Part shown: piece by piece, positions 17,860 to 26,493 of the stretch
Numbering within the stretch: the first letter of the stretch is position 1
Layout of the letters: every line of letters begins with the position of its first letter
Assembly: GCA_947169185.1 (NCBI GenBank)
Contig: CAMVOS010000006.1
Location: forward strand, 25,319-89,318
Direction: 5' to 3'
DNA length: 64,000 nt
From: an uncultured Prevotella sp.
GTDB taxonomy: Bacteria; Bacteroidota; Bacteroidia; Bacteroidales; Bacteroidaceae
The notes under the pieces: generated by a model
Database searches by the model: none
The model's input: the letters and a program-made list of their open reading frames with translations, nothing else
Told to the model about the DNA's origin: nothing
Program-made: the position numbers and the translations under genes

Positions 17860-19821
17860 TCAATTAGATAGTTGTTGTTCCAATTCTTCAGATAATTGTT
17901 CCCAGCGTTCCACCTCTTCGTCAAGTGCTTTCTTCGTCGAGGTATACTCTGTAACGAACTCCATATTAGAGGCGTTTTCAGGTTTCATCAGCAGCTCGTC
18001 AAGTTCTTTCAGCCTGCGTTCCATATCGCTGATTTTACGCTCTGACTCCTCGACAGCACGTTCTGCCTTACGCAGTTGCTTCTGCTGTTCCTTATGCTCG
18101 GCATATGACTGGTTCTTTACTACGGGCTGAGCATTTGTTCCCACCTTGGGAACATTTTGTTCCCAGCCTGGGAATATTTTGTTCCCAGCCTGGGAATTTT
18201 CAAGTTCCTTTAACTCGCTGATGTTTTTGGTCCTAAGGAAGTCATAGATACCTCCCAAGTGTTCACGAACTTTGCCACCACCAAACTCGTAGACCTTCGT
18301 AACCAGCCCATCTAGGAATTCTCGATCGTGGCTAACGATGATAGCTGTTCCGTCGAAGGCCCTGATAGCCTCCTTCAGTACGTCTTTCGAGGCCATGTCA
18401 AGATGGTTGGTAGGCTCATCCAGAATCAGCATGTTGACGGGTTCCAGCAGCAGGCGAATCATAGCCAGTCGACTGCGTTCGCCACCACTCAATACTTTCA
18501 CCTTCTTGTCCGACTCTTCACCTCCAAACATAAATGCACCAAGTATATCGTTGATTTTCAGACGAATTTCGCCTTTGGCGACATTATCTATTGTTTGGAA
18601 CACAGTCAGGTTTTCGTCTAACAGCTGGGCTTGGTTCTGCGCAAAGTAGCCTATCTGGATATTATGTCCCACTTTCAGATTGCCTTCAAAAGGAATCTCA
18701 TTCATGATGCATTTCACCAATGTTGACTTACCCTCGCCATTCTTGCCAACGAACGCTACCTTCTCACCACGTTTTATGGTCAGGTTCACATGGTCGAAAA
18801 CGACATGGTTATACGCCTTTTTTACCTCGTCGCAGATGACGGGATAGTCGCCACTACGCAGACAAGGCGGGAACTTCAAGTGCATAGCCGAGTTATCGAC
18901 CTCGTCCACTTCGATGGGTACGATTTTCTCCAACTGCTTCACCTTCTGCTGCACCTGAACAGCCTTTGTGGCCTGATAGCGGAAACGCTCAATGAACTGC
19001 TTCATGTCGGCTATCTCCTTTTGCTGGTTTTCGTAAGCCCTAAGTTGCTGTTCACGACGCTCTTTACGCAACACGACATATTCGTCGTACTTCACCTTAT
19101 AGTCGATAATCTGTCCACACGAGATTTCAAGCGTCCTGTTCGACACATTATTAATAAAAGCACGGTCGTGGCTCACCAAAACGACAGCTTTTGCCGATTG
19201 TGACAGGAACTGTTCCAACCACTGGATGGACTCGATGTCAAGATGGTTGGTAGGTTCGTCCAACAGCAGCACATCAGGCTTCATCAACAGAATCTTTGCC
19301 AACTCAATACGCATGCGCCAACCACCCGAGAATTCCTTGGTGGGTCGTTCCAGATCGTCTCTCGTGAATCCCAAACCTGCAAGCGTACGCTCCAGCTCGG
19401 CCTCACGACTTTCAGCACCCATCATCAAGTAGCGCTCATGTTCCGTCGTATAGCGTTCCACCAGCGCCATATAGTCCTCACTCTCGTAGTCGGTACGTTC
19501 ATTCATCTGACGTTCCAAGTGGTCTACACGCGCCTTCAGGTCGGTAATATTCGAGAAAGCCTTCTGCGCCTCTTGTCTGACAGTCGTATCATCCTGCAGG
19601 TTCATGACCTGTGGCAGATAGCCTATCGTCGTATCCTGCGGAACGCTGACAGTTCCGCTGGTGGGTTTCTGTTGTCCGTATAGTATTTTGAGAAGTGTGG
19701 ATTTGCCTGCACCGTTCTTACCCACCAGGGCAATACGATCTTTGTCGTTGACCACGAAACTCGCGTTCGCAAACAACGGCTTGACGCCAAACTCCACACG
19801 CAGTCCTTCTACAGAAATCAT
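17860..19821 (-). CDS. ABC-F family ATPase (Uup/YheS-like)
   Basis: 653 residues with two ABC ATPase domains and no membrane segment, so it is a ribosome-acting ABC-F protein and not a transporter. NBD1 has GKNGAGKST, FSGGWRMR and [14 protein letters not shown]2 has GKNGEGKST, LSGGERSR and LILDEPTNHLD. Both ATP sites look intact. A charged linker between them (about 240-300) fits the P-site tRNA-interaction motif. A coiled coil fills the last 80 residues. Between NBD2 and the coiled coil, residues about 542-562 are encoded by three palindromic repeats (see separate entry). The specific translational role is unknown. Confidence 0.94.
   Translation of the reverse strand: MISVEGLRVEFGVKPLFANASFVVNDKDRIALVGKNGAGKSTLLKILYGQQKPTSGTVSVPQDTTIGYLPQVMNLQDDTTVRQEAQKAFSNITDLKARVDHLERQMNERTDYESEDYMALVERYTTEHERYLMMGAESREAELERTLAGLGFTRDDLERPTKEFSGGWRMRIELAKILLMKPDVLLLDEPTNHLDIESIQWLEQFLSQSAKAVVLVSHDRAFINNVSNRTLEISCGQIIDYKVKYDEYVVLRKERREQQLRAYENQQKEIADMKQFIERFRYQATKAVQVQQKVKQLEKIVPIEVDEVDNSAMHLKFPPCLRSGDYPVICDEVKKAYNHVVFDHVNLTIKRGEKVAFVGKNGEGKSTLVKCIMNEIPFEGNLKVGHNIQIGYFAQNQAQLLDENLTVFQTIDNVAKGEIRLKINDILGAFMFGGEESDKKVKVLSGGERSRLAMIRLLLEPVNMLILDEPTNHLDMASKDVLKEAIRAFDGTAIIVSHDREFLDGLVTKVYEFGGGKVREHLGGIYDFLRTKNISELKELENSQAGNKIFPGWEQNVPKVGTNAQPVVKNQSYAEHKEQQKQLRKAERAVEESERKISDMERRLKELDELLMKPENASNMEFVTEYTSTKKALDEEVERWEQLSEELEQQLSN
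18137..18197. repeat. Three palindromic 17-base repeats inside the ABC-F gene
   Basis: GTTCCCACCTTGGGAAC (18137-18153) and two copies of GTTCCCAGCCTGGGAAT (18159-18175, 18181-18197) are spaced exactly 22 bases apart, with ATTTT-type spacers. Each is nearly self-complementary. The period is not a multiple of three, but three units make 66 bases, so the frame is kept. Confidence 0.9.
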
Positions 19822-19858
19822 TCTACCTTAATATATAATTATAACCTGTAAAAATCTA

Positions 19859-20470
19859 TCAGGCATGATTGTCATTTAACGACTGATTTATTTCGTCAAT
19901 ATAGTTCAGCACCTCGTCCCTGCCCTCTTTCTTTTCTGCTGAAGTCAGGAACATGGGGGGCAATTCTTCCCAAGTTTCCAATAACTTCTTTTTATACGTC
20001 TCCATGGCTTGACGGGCCTTGTTGGGCGTCAACTTATCGGCTTTAGTGAAGACAATGCAGAACGGCACGCTCGACATACCCAGCCATTCGATGAATTCGA
20101 GGTCTATCTTTTGAGGTTCTAGTCGAATATCCACCAGCACAAAGACGTTGACCAGCTGCTCGCGCTGAAGGATATAACCACGAATCATCTGATCCAACTT
20201 GTCAACCTCCTTCTTCGAACGTTTCGCATAGCCATAGCCTGGTAAGTCAACAAGATACCATTCCTTATTAATGATAAAGTGGTTGATAAGCAGTGTCTTA
20301 CCAGGTGTAGCCGACGTTTTAGCCAGCTTCTTATGATTGGTAAGCATATTAATCAGACTTGACTTGCCAACATTCGAGCGTCCAATGAATGCATACTCAG
20401 GCTTAGTGTCCTTGGGGCACATGCTGACCACGGGGGCGGAAAGTGAGAATTCTGCTTGTTTAATGTCCAT
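19859..20470 (-). CDS. engB: Ribosome-biogenesis GTPase EngB (YihA/YsxC)
   Basis: 203-residue Era/TrmE-type GTPase needed for late 50S assembly. The G motifs are GRSNVGKSS (G1), a TPGKT switch region (G2), [10 protein letters not shown] (G3), TKADK (G4) and TSAEKKEG (G5). Length and order are typical. It lies 37 bases upstream of the ABC-F gene on the same strand, so the two probably share a transcript, and ribosome work may link them. The ATG at 20470 is the only sensible start. Confidence 0.96.
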   Translation of the reverse strand: MDIKQAEFSLSAPVVSMCPKDTKPEYAFIGRSNVGKSSLINMLTNHKKLAKTSATPGKTLLINHFIINKEWYLVDLPGYGYAKRSKKEVDKLDQMIRGYILQREQLVNVFVLVDIRLEPQKIDLEFIEWLGMSSVPFCIVFTKADKLTPNKARQAMETYKKKLLETWEELPPMFLTSAEKKEGRDEVLNYIDEINQSLNDNHA

Positions 20471-20487
20471 ATTTGAAAAATTTGGGG

Positions 20488-20495
20488 CAAAGGTA
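20488..20495 (-). promoter_or_regulatory. -7 box for engB
   Basis: Minus-strand TACCTTTG lies 17 bases before the engB ATG. The -33 position falls in a period-7 repeat and has no clear TTTG. Confidence 0.5.
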
Positions 20496-20501
20496 CAAAA
20501 A

Positions 20502-20529
20502 AGTTTAGAGTTAAGAGTTTAAAGTTTGG
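20502..20529. repeat. AT-rich period-7 repeat between engB and the nucleotidase gene
   Basis: Four 7-base units: AGTTTAG, AGTTAAG, AGTTTAA, AGTTTGG. It occupies the -33 region of both divergent promoters. Confidence 0.75.
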
Positions 20530-20539
20530 AGAAATTTCG

Positions 20540-20547
20540 TATCTTTG
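20540..20547 (+). promoter_or_regulatory. -7 box for the 5'-nucleotidase gene
   Basis: TATCTTTG, followed by the ATG 20 bases later. A TTTA at the -33 distance lies inside the period-7 repeat. Confidence 0.6.
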
Positions 20548-20567
20548 CAGAAAAATCTAGTTAGCGT

Positions 20568-22334
20568 ATGAAAAATATTGCAATTACAGTGATTTTGCTG
20601 CTGAGTGCCCTGACTGTTACTGGAGCTCCCAAAGGTAACAAAACCATCAAGTTGAAGGTGATTGAGACCAGTGATGTTCACGGACATTTTTTCCCGTGGG
20701 ACTTCACTGAGGGCAAGCCTCTGAAGGGTACACTGGTGCGTGCCAATAATTATATTAATAAGGAGCGCAAAAAGTATGGCAGCAATCTGTTGCTGATAGA
20801 CAACGGCGACATTCTGCAAGGTCAGCCTTGCGTCTATTGGACCAACTTTGTAATGCCCGAGGACGAGAATCTGGCAGCGCGTGTCATCAACTATATGCGC
20901 TATGATGCCGAAACTGTTGGCAACCACGACATCGAGCCAGGCCACAAGGTGTATGACAAATGGATTCGCGAGGTGCGCTGTCCTCTGTTGGGCGCCAACA
21001 TCGTGAAGGAAGGTCACAAATACGGTGATGCCAAGCCCTCAGATATTTATGATGGTCTTCAGCCCTATTCCGTACACGTGAAAGACGGCGTGAAGATTTG
21101 CGTTATCGGCATGCTAACACCCGCCATTCCCCACTGGCTTAACAAGCCAATTTGGAAGGGGCTGGAGTTTGAAGAGATGACTGCTTGCGCGCGAAAATGG
21201 ATAAAATATATCAAGGAGAAAGAGAAGCCTGACCTGATTTTCGGACTATTCCACTCCGGACTGAATGGTGGCATCAAGACCGATGAATTCGAGGAGGATG
21301 CCACTGAGGCCGTGGCTAAGGAGGTGCCGGGCTTCGACATCATCTTCTTCGGACATGACCATCAGGTGCACAACGATTGGATTACCAACTGCGAGGGCCA
21401 ACAGGTTTTATGTATCGACCCCAGCTGCTTTGTGAAAAACGTGGCAGAGGCAGAAATCACCTTGACCTACAAAAATGGCAAGCTACAGAAGAAGGAGATT
21501 AAAGGCAACATCGTCAATGTGCTAGACGAGGACATTGATTCACAGATGATGCAGCATTTCGATAAGGACATTCAGCAAGTAAAAAACTTTGTAGGGCAGA
21601 AGGTTGGCGAGTTCAAACAGTCCATCTACACACGCGAAAGCTTCTTCGGGAACTCTGCCTTTACTGACTTGATACACTCCTTGCAGCTGCAGATTTCGAA
21701 GGCTGACATCTCGTTTGCAGCTCCCTTGGCCTTTAACTCCGTCATCAATGCTGGCGAAGTAAAAATGGCTGACATGTTCAAGCTTTACCGCTTCGAAAAC
21801 CTGATGTTCGTGCTACGCCTGACAGGTGAGGAAATCCGCAAGCATCTGGAATTCAGCTACGACATGTGGACCAACACGATGACGTCGCCTAATGACCATG
21901 CCTTGCGACTTAACGATGCCTCTACCAGTGACCAACAACGTACGGGGTTCCAGTACTATACCTTCAACTTCGACTCCGCATCAGGCATTGACTACGAGGT
22001 TGATTTGACCAAACCCGACGGACAGAAGGTACGCATCCTGCGCATGTCGAATGGTGAGCCTTTCGACGAGAGCAAGTGGTACAAAGTGGTCATGAGTAGC
22101 TATCGCGCCAATGGTGGCGGTGAACTGCTGACCAAGGGCGCCGGTATTGCGCGCGAAGAACTGGAAAGCCGTGTTGTTTGGCATACGCCGTTGGACCTGC
22201 GCCACTATCTAACTGAGGAAATCCGTAGTCAGGGGGTCATCGACCCCAAACCTGCCAGCAACTGGCGTTTCATTCCCGAGGAGTGGGTAAAGCCTGCTTT
22301 GGAGCGTGATAGAATCAAACTGTTTGGGAAGTAG
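20568..22334 (+). CDS. Secreted 5'-nucleotidase / 2',3'-cyclic phosphodiesterase family
   Basis: 588 residues with a signal peptide ending around TVTGAP. The N-terminal calcineurin-like metallophosphatase domain has DVHGHFFPWD, DNGDILQG, GNHDIEPG and GHDHQVHN, which supply the two metal sites. The C-terminal 5'-nucleotidase domain (about 350-560) contains the substrate-binding stretch NSVINAGEVKMADMFKLY. It should hydrolyse nucleotides or cyclic nucleotides in the periplasm so nucleosides can be taken up. Period-7 repeats lie on both sides of the gene. NudC follows 38 bases downstream, another nucleotide hydrolase, possibly on the same transcript. Confidence 0.94.
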   Translation: MKNIAITVILLLSALTVTGAPKGNKTIKLKVIETSDVHGHFFPWDFTEGKPLKGTLVRANNYINKERKKYGSNLLLIDNGDILQGQPCVYWTNFVMPEDENLAARVINYMRYDAETVGNHDIEPGHKVYDKWIREVRCPLLGANIVKEGHKYGDAKPSDIYDGLQPYSVHVKDGVKICVIGMLTPAIPHWLNKPIWKGLEFEEMTACARKWIKYIKEKEKPDLIFGLFHSGLNGGIKTDEFEEDATEAVAKEVPGFDIIFFGHDHQVHNDWITNCEGQQVLCIDPSCFVKNVAEAEITLTYKNGKLQKKEIKGNIVNVLDEDIDSQMMQHFDKDIQQVKNFVGQKVGEFKQSIYTRESFFGNSAFTDLIHSLQLQISKADISFAAPLAFNSVINAGEVKMADMFKLYRFENLMFVLRLTGEEIRKHLEFSYDMWTNTMTSPNDHALRLNDASTSDQQRTGFQYYTFNFDSASGIDYEVDLTKPDGQKVRILRMSNGEPFDESKWYKVVMSSYRANGGGELLTKGAGIAREELESRVVWHTPLDLRHYLTEEIRSQGVIDPKPASNWRFIPEEWVKPALERDRIKLFGK

Positions 22335-22335
22335 C

Positions 22336-22363
22336 AGTTTATAGTTGAGTGTTTAGTGTTTAG
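22336..22363. repeat. AT-rich period-7 repeat before nudC
   Basis: Four 7-base units directly after the nucleotidase stop: AGTTTAT, AGTTGAG, TGTTTAG, TGTTTAG. Confidence 0.75.
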
Positions 22364-22372
22364 AGAAGGATT

Positions 22373-23164
22373 GTGAATAAATATTTTTTTGTATTCTGTA
22401 AGGAAGACCTGCTGTTGGAGAAATTGCCTGATGGCTCTTACACCATACCTTTGCAGGAAGAAGCTCCTACAGAACTGAAGCCGTGGACCAACGTGATGAA
22501 TATTACACCACAGGACGGCACGGAAGTTAAGACCTATCGCATCGATGCACCCGTCACCGACCAGTCACGATACGAGATGTGTGGCTTACGACAAAGCTAC
22601 TTCAAACTGTCGAAAGCTCTGTATCTGAAGGCGGGCAAATGTCAGGAACTGCTTTATTGGGACCAAAACACCCACTACTGCGGTGTTTGTGGCGCACCTA
22701 TGCGGATGGACACAGATATATCAAAAAAGTGTACTGAATGCGGTAAGGAGATATGGCCGCAACTTGCCACCGCCGTCATCGTCCTGATTCACCGTGACGA
22801 CGAGGTATTGCTGGTTAGGGCAAAGAACTTCCGTCGCGACTACTACGGACTAGTGGCAGGATTCGTGGAAACAGGTGAGACACTGGAGGAGGCTGTTGCC
22901 CGTGAGGCTTTGGAAGAAACGGGCGTTACCATTACCAACATCCGCTATTTCGGTTCGCAGCCCTGGCCATACCCTTGCGGTCTGATGGTAGGTTTCAATG
23001 CTGACTATGTTTCAGGTGAAATTCATTTACAACAAAGTGAGATAGCTAAGGGCGGTTGGTTCCGCAAGGACAACCTTCCTGAGATACCCGAAAAACTCAG
23101 CATTGCCCGTATGTTACTAGACGCATGGACGGAAAGCGATTCATTAGTAAAAAATGGAAAGTGA
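22373..23164 (+). CDS. nudC: NAD(H)/RNA-cap pyrophosphatase NudC
   Basis: 263-residue Nudix hydrolase that splits NADH to NMNH and AMP; E. coli NudC also removes NAD caps from RNA. A central zinc ribbon is formed by CGVCG and CTECG. The Nudix box is intact: G-FVETG-E followed by REALEETGV. The NudC signature SQPWPYP lies just after it. The start appears to be GTG at 22373; no ATG occurs before residue 42, and the family N-terminal domain needs the earlier start. Its 3' end overlaps the next gene by 40 bases and carries a period-7 repeat. Confidence 0.94.
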   Translation: MNKYFFVFCKEDLLLEKLPDGSYTIPLQEEAPTELKPWTNVMNITPQDGTEVKTYRIDAPVTDQSRYEMCGLRQSYFKLSKALYLKAGKCQELLYWDQNTHYCGVCGAPMRMDTDISKKCTECGKEIWPQLATAVIVLIHRDDEVLLVRAKNFRRDYYGLVAGFVETGETLEEAVAREALEETGVTITNIRYFGSQPWPYPCGLMVGFNADYVSGEIHLQQSEIAKGGWFRKDNLPEIPEKLSIARMLLDAWTESDSLVKNGK

Positions 23165-24564
23165 AAAGTAAAGCCAACATAGCAACCATAGCTGACATCA
23201 TCGTGATTGTGGCAGTCACGTTGCTCAATCCGATGTTGTTTCCACAAAATCTGCCGCCTGTCATTCCTGATAAGGTATTGAAACAATATGAGCCGCAACT
23301 GACAGCCGATTCCGTAAAAAATGCCATTGCGCTGACTGAGAAGGAGATAGACGAGATGGGCTACTATCTACGACTCCACAATGTCATGGATGATGGCTAT
23401 AATCTCGTCGCGCAATACAACACTATTCTGCAACAGCGACTGCAACAACTGAAACACAAGCAGGCGGGTACCGTTCACAAGAGCGTCAGCGTGCGCATAG
23501 CCGCGAAAGACCGCCCCATGACAGCGGTCAAAATGCTGCAGGGCTACTGGAAAGCCGGCCACTATTATAACGGTGCCATGAAAGGCGAAGGTATCACGCG
23601 CGACGAACAAGGACGTATTGTCTGCGCTGTGTGGGATGCCGACACTATTATCAAGGCGCGCCGCACAGACTCGCTGGGTGTCTACATCGGTCAGATGAAT
23701 AGTTTTTTGGAAACCTGCGGTGAAGGCATTTTTGAAGCTCGTGACGGTTCCCACTACGAAGGTTTGTGGCATTATGACAAAAGGCACGGCTTCGGTTTCG
23801 AGTCATCGCCCAACCATCAGGTGCGTGTCGGACAATGGAAGAAAGGCCGCTTCCTAGGCGAGAAACTGCGCTATACGGCGGAGCGCATCTACGGCATTGA
23901 CATCTCGCGCCATCAGCACGAAATTGGTCGTAAGCACTATGGCATTAACTGGCACAAAATGCGCATCACTTCGCTAGGTCGCAAACACAATACTGAGGGA
24001 CTCACCTATCCCGTTTCCTTCGTCTACATTAAGTCGACTGAAGGAACGACCATCCGCAACCGCTACTTCCTAAAAGACTATATGGACGCTCACAAACAAG
24101 GCATTCGCGTGGGAGCTTACCACTTCTTCAGTCTACGGACATCGGCCACAGAACAGGCCAATTACTTCGTAAACCACACCCTGGTTAGAGAGAGCGACTT
24201 TCCGCCTGTGCTCGACGTCGAACCGTCTGACGCACAGATTACACAGATTGGCGGTGGCGAGGAACTGCTGAAGCGCGTGCGACAATGGCTGCAGATTGTC
24301 GAGCGACGCACGGGCAAGCGCCCTATCCTGTATATCAACCAGATGTTTGTCAACAAATACATGGGCAATGCCGACGACATCAAACAGCGCTACAACGTCT
24401 GGATAGCTCGCTATGGGGAATACAAACCTGACGTCAAACTGGTCTATTGGCAACTGACGCCAGAGGGTCGCGTGGACGGCATCACGGGACCCGTCGATAT
24501 CAATGTGTTCAACGGATTTCAGGGGCAGTTTGACGAGTTCTGCAGAACGGGATTTCACAAATAG
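23125..24564 (+). CDS. MORN-repeat and GH25 lysozyme fusion, membrane-anchored
   Basis: 479 residues. A short basic N terminus (KKWKVKSK) precedes one membrane segment at about 18-36, so the rest should be periplasmic. Residues about 145-245 show MORN-like repeats (GHYYNGAMKGEG, HYEGLWHYDKRHGFGF, RVGQWKKGRFLGE). The GH25 muramidase domain (256-479) has Asp259 in YGIDIS, the DVEPS catalytic pair, and the KSTEGTT and YHFFS motifs. It should cleave peptidoglycan glycan strands. The start overlaps nudC, and its first codons lie in a period-7 repeat, so the exact start is less certain. It converges on the methyltransferase gene with a 10-base overlap. Confidence 0.88.
   Translation: MDGKRFISKKWKVKSKANIATIADIIVIVAVTLLNPMLFPQNLPPVIPDKVLKQYEPQLTADSVKNAIALTEKEIDEMGYYLRLHNVMDDGYNLVAQYNTILQQRLQQLKHKQAGTVHKSVSVRIAAKDRPMTAVKMLQGYWKAGHYYNGAMKGEGITRDEQGRIVCAVWDADTIIKARRTDSLGVYIGQMNSFLETCGEGIFEARDGSHYEGLWHYDKRHGFGFESSPNHQVRVGQWKKGRFLGEKLRYTAERIYGIDISRHQHEIGRKHYGINWHKMRITSLGRKHNTEGLTYPVSFVYIKSTEGTTIRNRYFLKDYMDAHKQGIRVGAYHFFSLRTSATEQANYFVNHTLVRESDFPPVLDVEPSDAQITQIGGGEELLKRVRQWLQIVERRTGKRPILYINQMFVNKYMGNADDIKQRYNVWIARYGEYKPDVKLVYWQLTPEGRVDGITGPVDINVFNGFQGQFDEFCRTGFHK
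23151..23171. repeat. Period-7 repeat at the nudC/GH25 overlap
   Basis: Three 7-base units: AAAATGG, AAAGTGA, AAAGTAA. It contains the nudC stop codon and encodes the basic N terminus of the GH25 protein. Confidence 0.6.
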
Positions 24565-25232
24565 AAATCCTGCGTCAAAAGTTGGTACAGTTCATCGCCT
24601 ATTATCAGCCCTGCCTGTTCACACCGGCAGGGCTGTTTCTTGTAGGCTAACAGATAGCGGCGAACGGGCTTCGATGGCGTGGTCTTGACGGCACAAACGC
24701 GACTAGGAAAGAAGCCTTGAAAGATGGCTTCGTCGTCCATGCGACGGCGGTAGTCAAAAGGCACGATGACACTCAGTTCGCCATCATCGTTCAACAAACG
24801 TGACGCAGCAACCATCAAATCGGTGTAGGTCAGCGTCTCGGTATGGCGCGCCACGTTGCGCTGATGGTCGGGCGCCTGAAGCGAGTCGATGAAGAACGGC
24901 GGATTGCTGACCACCACATCGAAACAGCCCGCCAATGCTGCGTCCATGTCCTGCACACGAGTTTGCTTGATCTGGATGCGACTGACAAAAGGCGAAGCCT
25001 CGACATTGGCCGTAGCCTGGCGCACAGCACCCTCGTCGATGTCGATAGCCAGAACGTTGGCCTCGGCATAGCGCTGGGCCATCATCAAGGCAATGATGCC
25101 CGTGCCGGTGCCCACGTCCAGAACCTTCGAGCCACCATTGGCCCAAGCGCCTAACAAAACGCCGTCTGTGCCTACCTTCATACCGCACAGCGACTGTTCT
25201 ATCGTAAACTGTTTAAACCGAAAATCACCCAA
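24555..25232 (-). CDS. tRNA1(Val) adenine-37 N6-methyltransferase (TrmN6/YfiC-like)
   Basis: 225-residue SAM-dependent methyltransferase. The opening FRFKQFTIEQ...MKVGTDGVLLGAW is characteristic of YfiC. The SAM loop is VLDVGTGTGIIA, an acidic residue lies in LAIDIDEGA, and the catalytic motif is SNPPFF, typical of N6-adenine methyltransferases. The start is TTG at 25232: an in-frame stop lies 12 bases upstream and no ATG occurs before the conserved KVGTDG. It is 12 bases from the SH3b gene upstream and probably shares its transcript. Assignment to TrmN6 rather than another N6-adenine methylase is likely but not certain. Confidence 0.88.
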   Translation of the reverse strand: MGDFRFKQFTIEQSLCGMKVGTDGVLLGAWANGGSKVLDVGTGTGIIALMMAQRYAEANVLAIDIDEGAVRQATANVEASPFVSRIQIKQTRVQDMDAALAGCFDVVVSNPPFFIDSLQAPDHQRNVARHTETLTYTDLMVAASRLLNDDGELSVIVPFDYRRRMDDEAIFQGFFPSRVCAVKTTPSKPVRRYLLAYKKQPCRCEQAGLIIGDELYQLLTQDFYL

Positions 25233-25244
25233 AACACTCTTTTA

Positions 25245-26450
25245 TTACTTCATGATGACATCGGTCTTCTTGACGAAGAGATAATCATGGCCGGTACGCA
25301 ACTCGTAGTATTCCACACCGTTAAACGAATGCTCGAAGAAGGTGTCGGCAATGATGGTGCCCTTCGAAACTGTATAGAACGGCTTTAAACCACCTTCAGC
25401 ATTATCTTCGCAATAGATGACAGCGGCCTTATTAGCCACAAGCTTTGGACCGACGCCCAGCATCCACGTCGTCTGACCCAGATACTTGGTATAGACGTAG
25501 CCGACGATGCCGTCAACGCTGACCTTGCTCCACTGCTTGCCTTTCTCCAAAAGTACGCCGCGACCCAGTCCGTGGTCCTCCATCCACAGCTTAGTGAGCA
25601 CCTTGCCCTGCATGGACGGCTCGGAGCGGACGTTCAGGTAACCGTCGTCGCTGACGGCAAAGACCACGGTAAAAACCTTGCCATTCTCGGCAACCGTCTT
25701 AGCACCCTCGACGTAGTACTTAAACAGGTTGTCGTTGTAGTCGATGGCATAAAGGTATTCGCGACTGCCTTCCGTTTTCAACTCCAAATACTCCACTTTA
25801 TATGTGAAGGGCAGCTTGCTATAAACCTTACCTGTGAACTTGTCAAGCATAAAGAGGAACTTCTTTTCGCTGGTAAAGCCATACGAACAGAAGACAAACT
25901 TGGAGTCGAGAATGAAGATGTCGTTACTGGTGAGCCAGTCGGTGGACCATACCATCTGCTGGCGCTCAGGATTGTAGCAATGTAGCTTTGAGCCCTTACC
26001 GTTAACCCCACTGGCATAACTGGGACAAGCCATATTGAACAGCAGGTTATGGGTGTCATTATCCCAACGAACATCCTGCACCTCGCAGTAGTTGTTGCCA
26101 GAAACCTGACCCAAATCGATAGTATAGAGCGGTTTTTCATCCTTGTCGTAGATTTTCACAATGAACTTATAGTCGGTACTGCCGGCAGAACGGCGATAAA
26201 GGGCGAGCCATCCGATGTCGATACGCTCGGAGATGAACTGCTCGAGGTCCTTGGCCTCCTCGCCACGCGGCAGGTATTCGTTCTGTTTCTCCTCGCGCAA
26301 GCGGTAGATGGTGCCGTTGGGTTTGTTCTTCATGGTTAACATGTTTCTCTGCCAGTTAGCACCATAGTTTTTCACAGACACTAAGCGCTGGGCCTGAGCG
26401 GTGGCACATAGTGCCAACACGGTCAAAAGACTTAAAAAGATTCTTTTCAT
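25245..26450 (-). CDS. Secreted protein with bacterial SH3 domain
   Basis: 401 residues, not recognised beyond its domains. A signal peptide (MKRIFLSLLTVLALCATAQA) directs export. The first 250 residues are beta-rich with repeated Tyr/Trp strands, perhaps an irregular propeller. Residues about 268-328 form a bacterial SH3b domain (DGYLNVRSEPS, then GKQWSKVSVDG and GYVYTKYLG), commonly used for binding cell-wall peptides. A second SH3-like stretch may follow. It sits between nspC and the methyltransferase on one strand, without promoters in the short gaps. Confidence 0.85.
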   Translation of the reverse strand: MKRIFLSLLTVLALCATAQAQRLVSVKNYGANWQRNMLTMKNKPNGTIYRLREEKQNEYLPRGEEAKDLEQFISERIDIGWLALYRRSAGSTDYKFIVKIYDKDEKPLYTIDLGQVSGNNYCEVQDVRWDNDTHNLLFNMACPSYASGVNGKGSKLHCYNPERQQMVWSTDWLTSNDIFILDSKFVFCSYGFTSEKKFLFMLDKFTGKVYSKLPFTYKVEYLELKTEGSREYLYAIDYNDNLFKYYVEGAKTVAENGKVFTVVFAVSDDGYLNVRSEPSMQGKVLTKLWMEDHGLGRGVLLEKGKQWSKVSVDGIVGYVYTKYLGQTTWMLGVGPKLVANKAAVIYCEDNAEGGLKPFYTVSKGTIIADTFFEHSFNGVEYYELRTGHDYLFVKKTDVIMK

Positions 26451-26493
26451 AATGGTTTGTATTTTAAGTTGTTAATAGTATTTTATTCAACGA

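Noticed and set aside
23125..23164. Frameshift joining nudC and the GH25 gene
   Set aside because: Both products have complete family ends; the 40-base overlap includes a period-7 tract and reads as overlap, not as a broken fusion.
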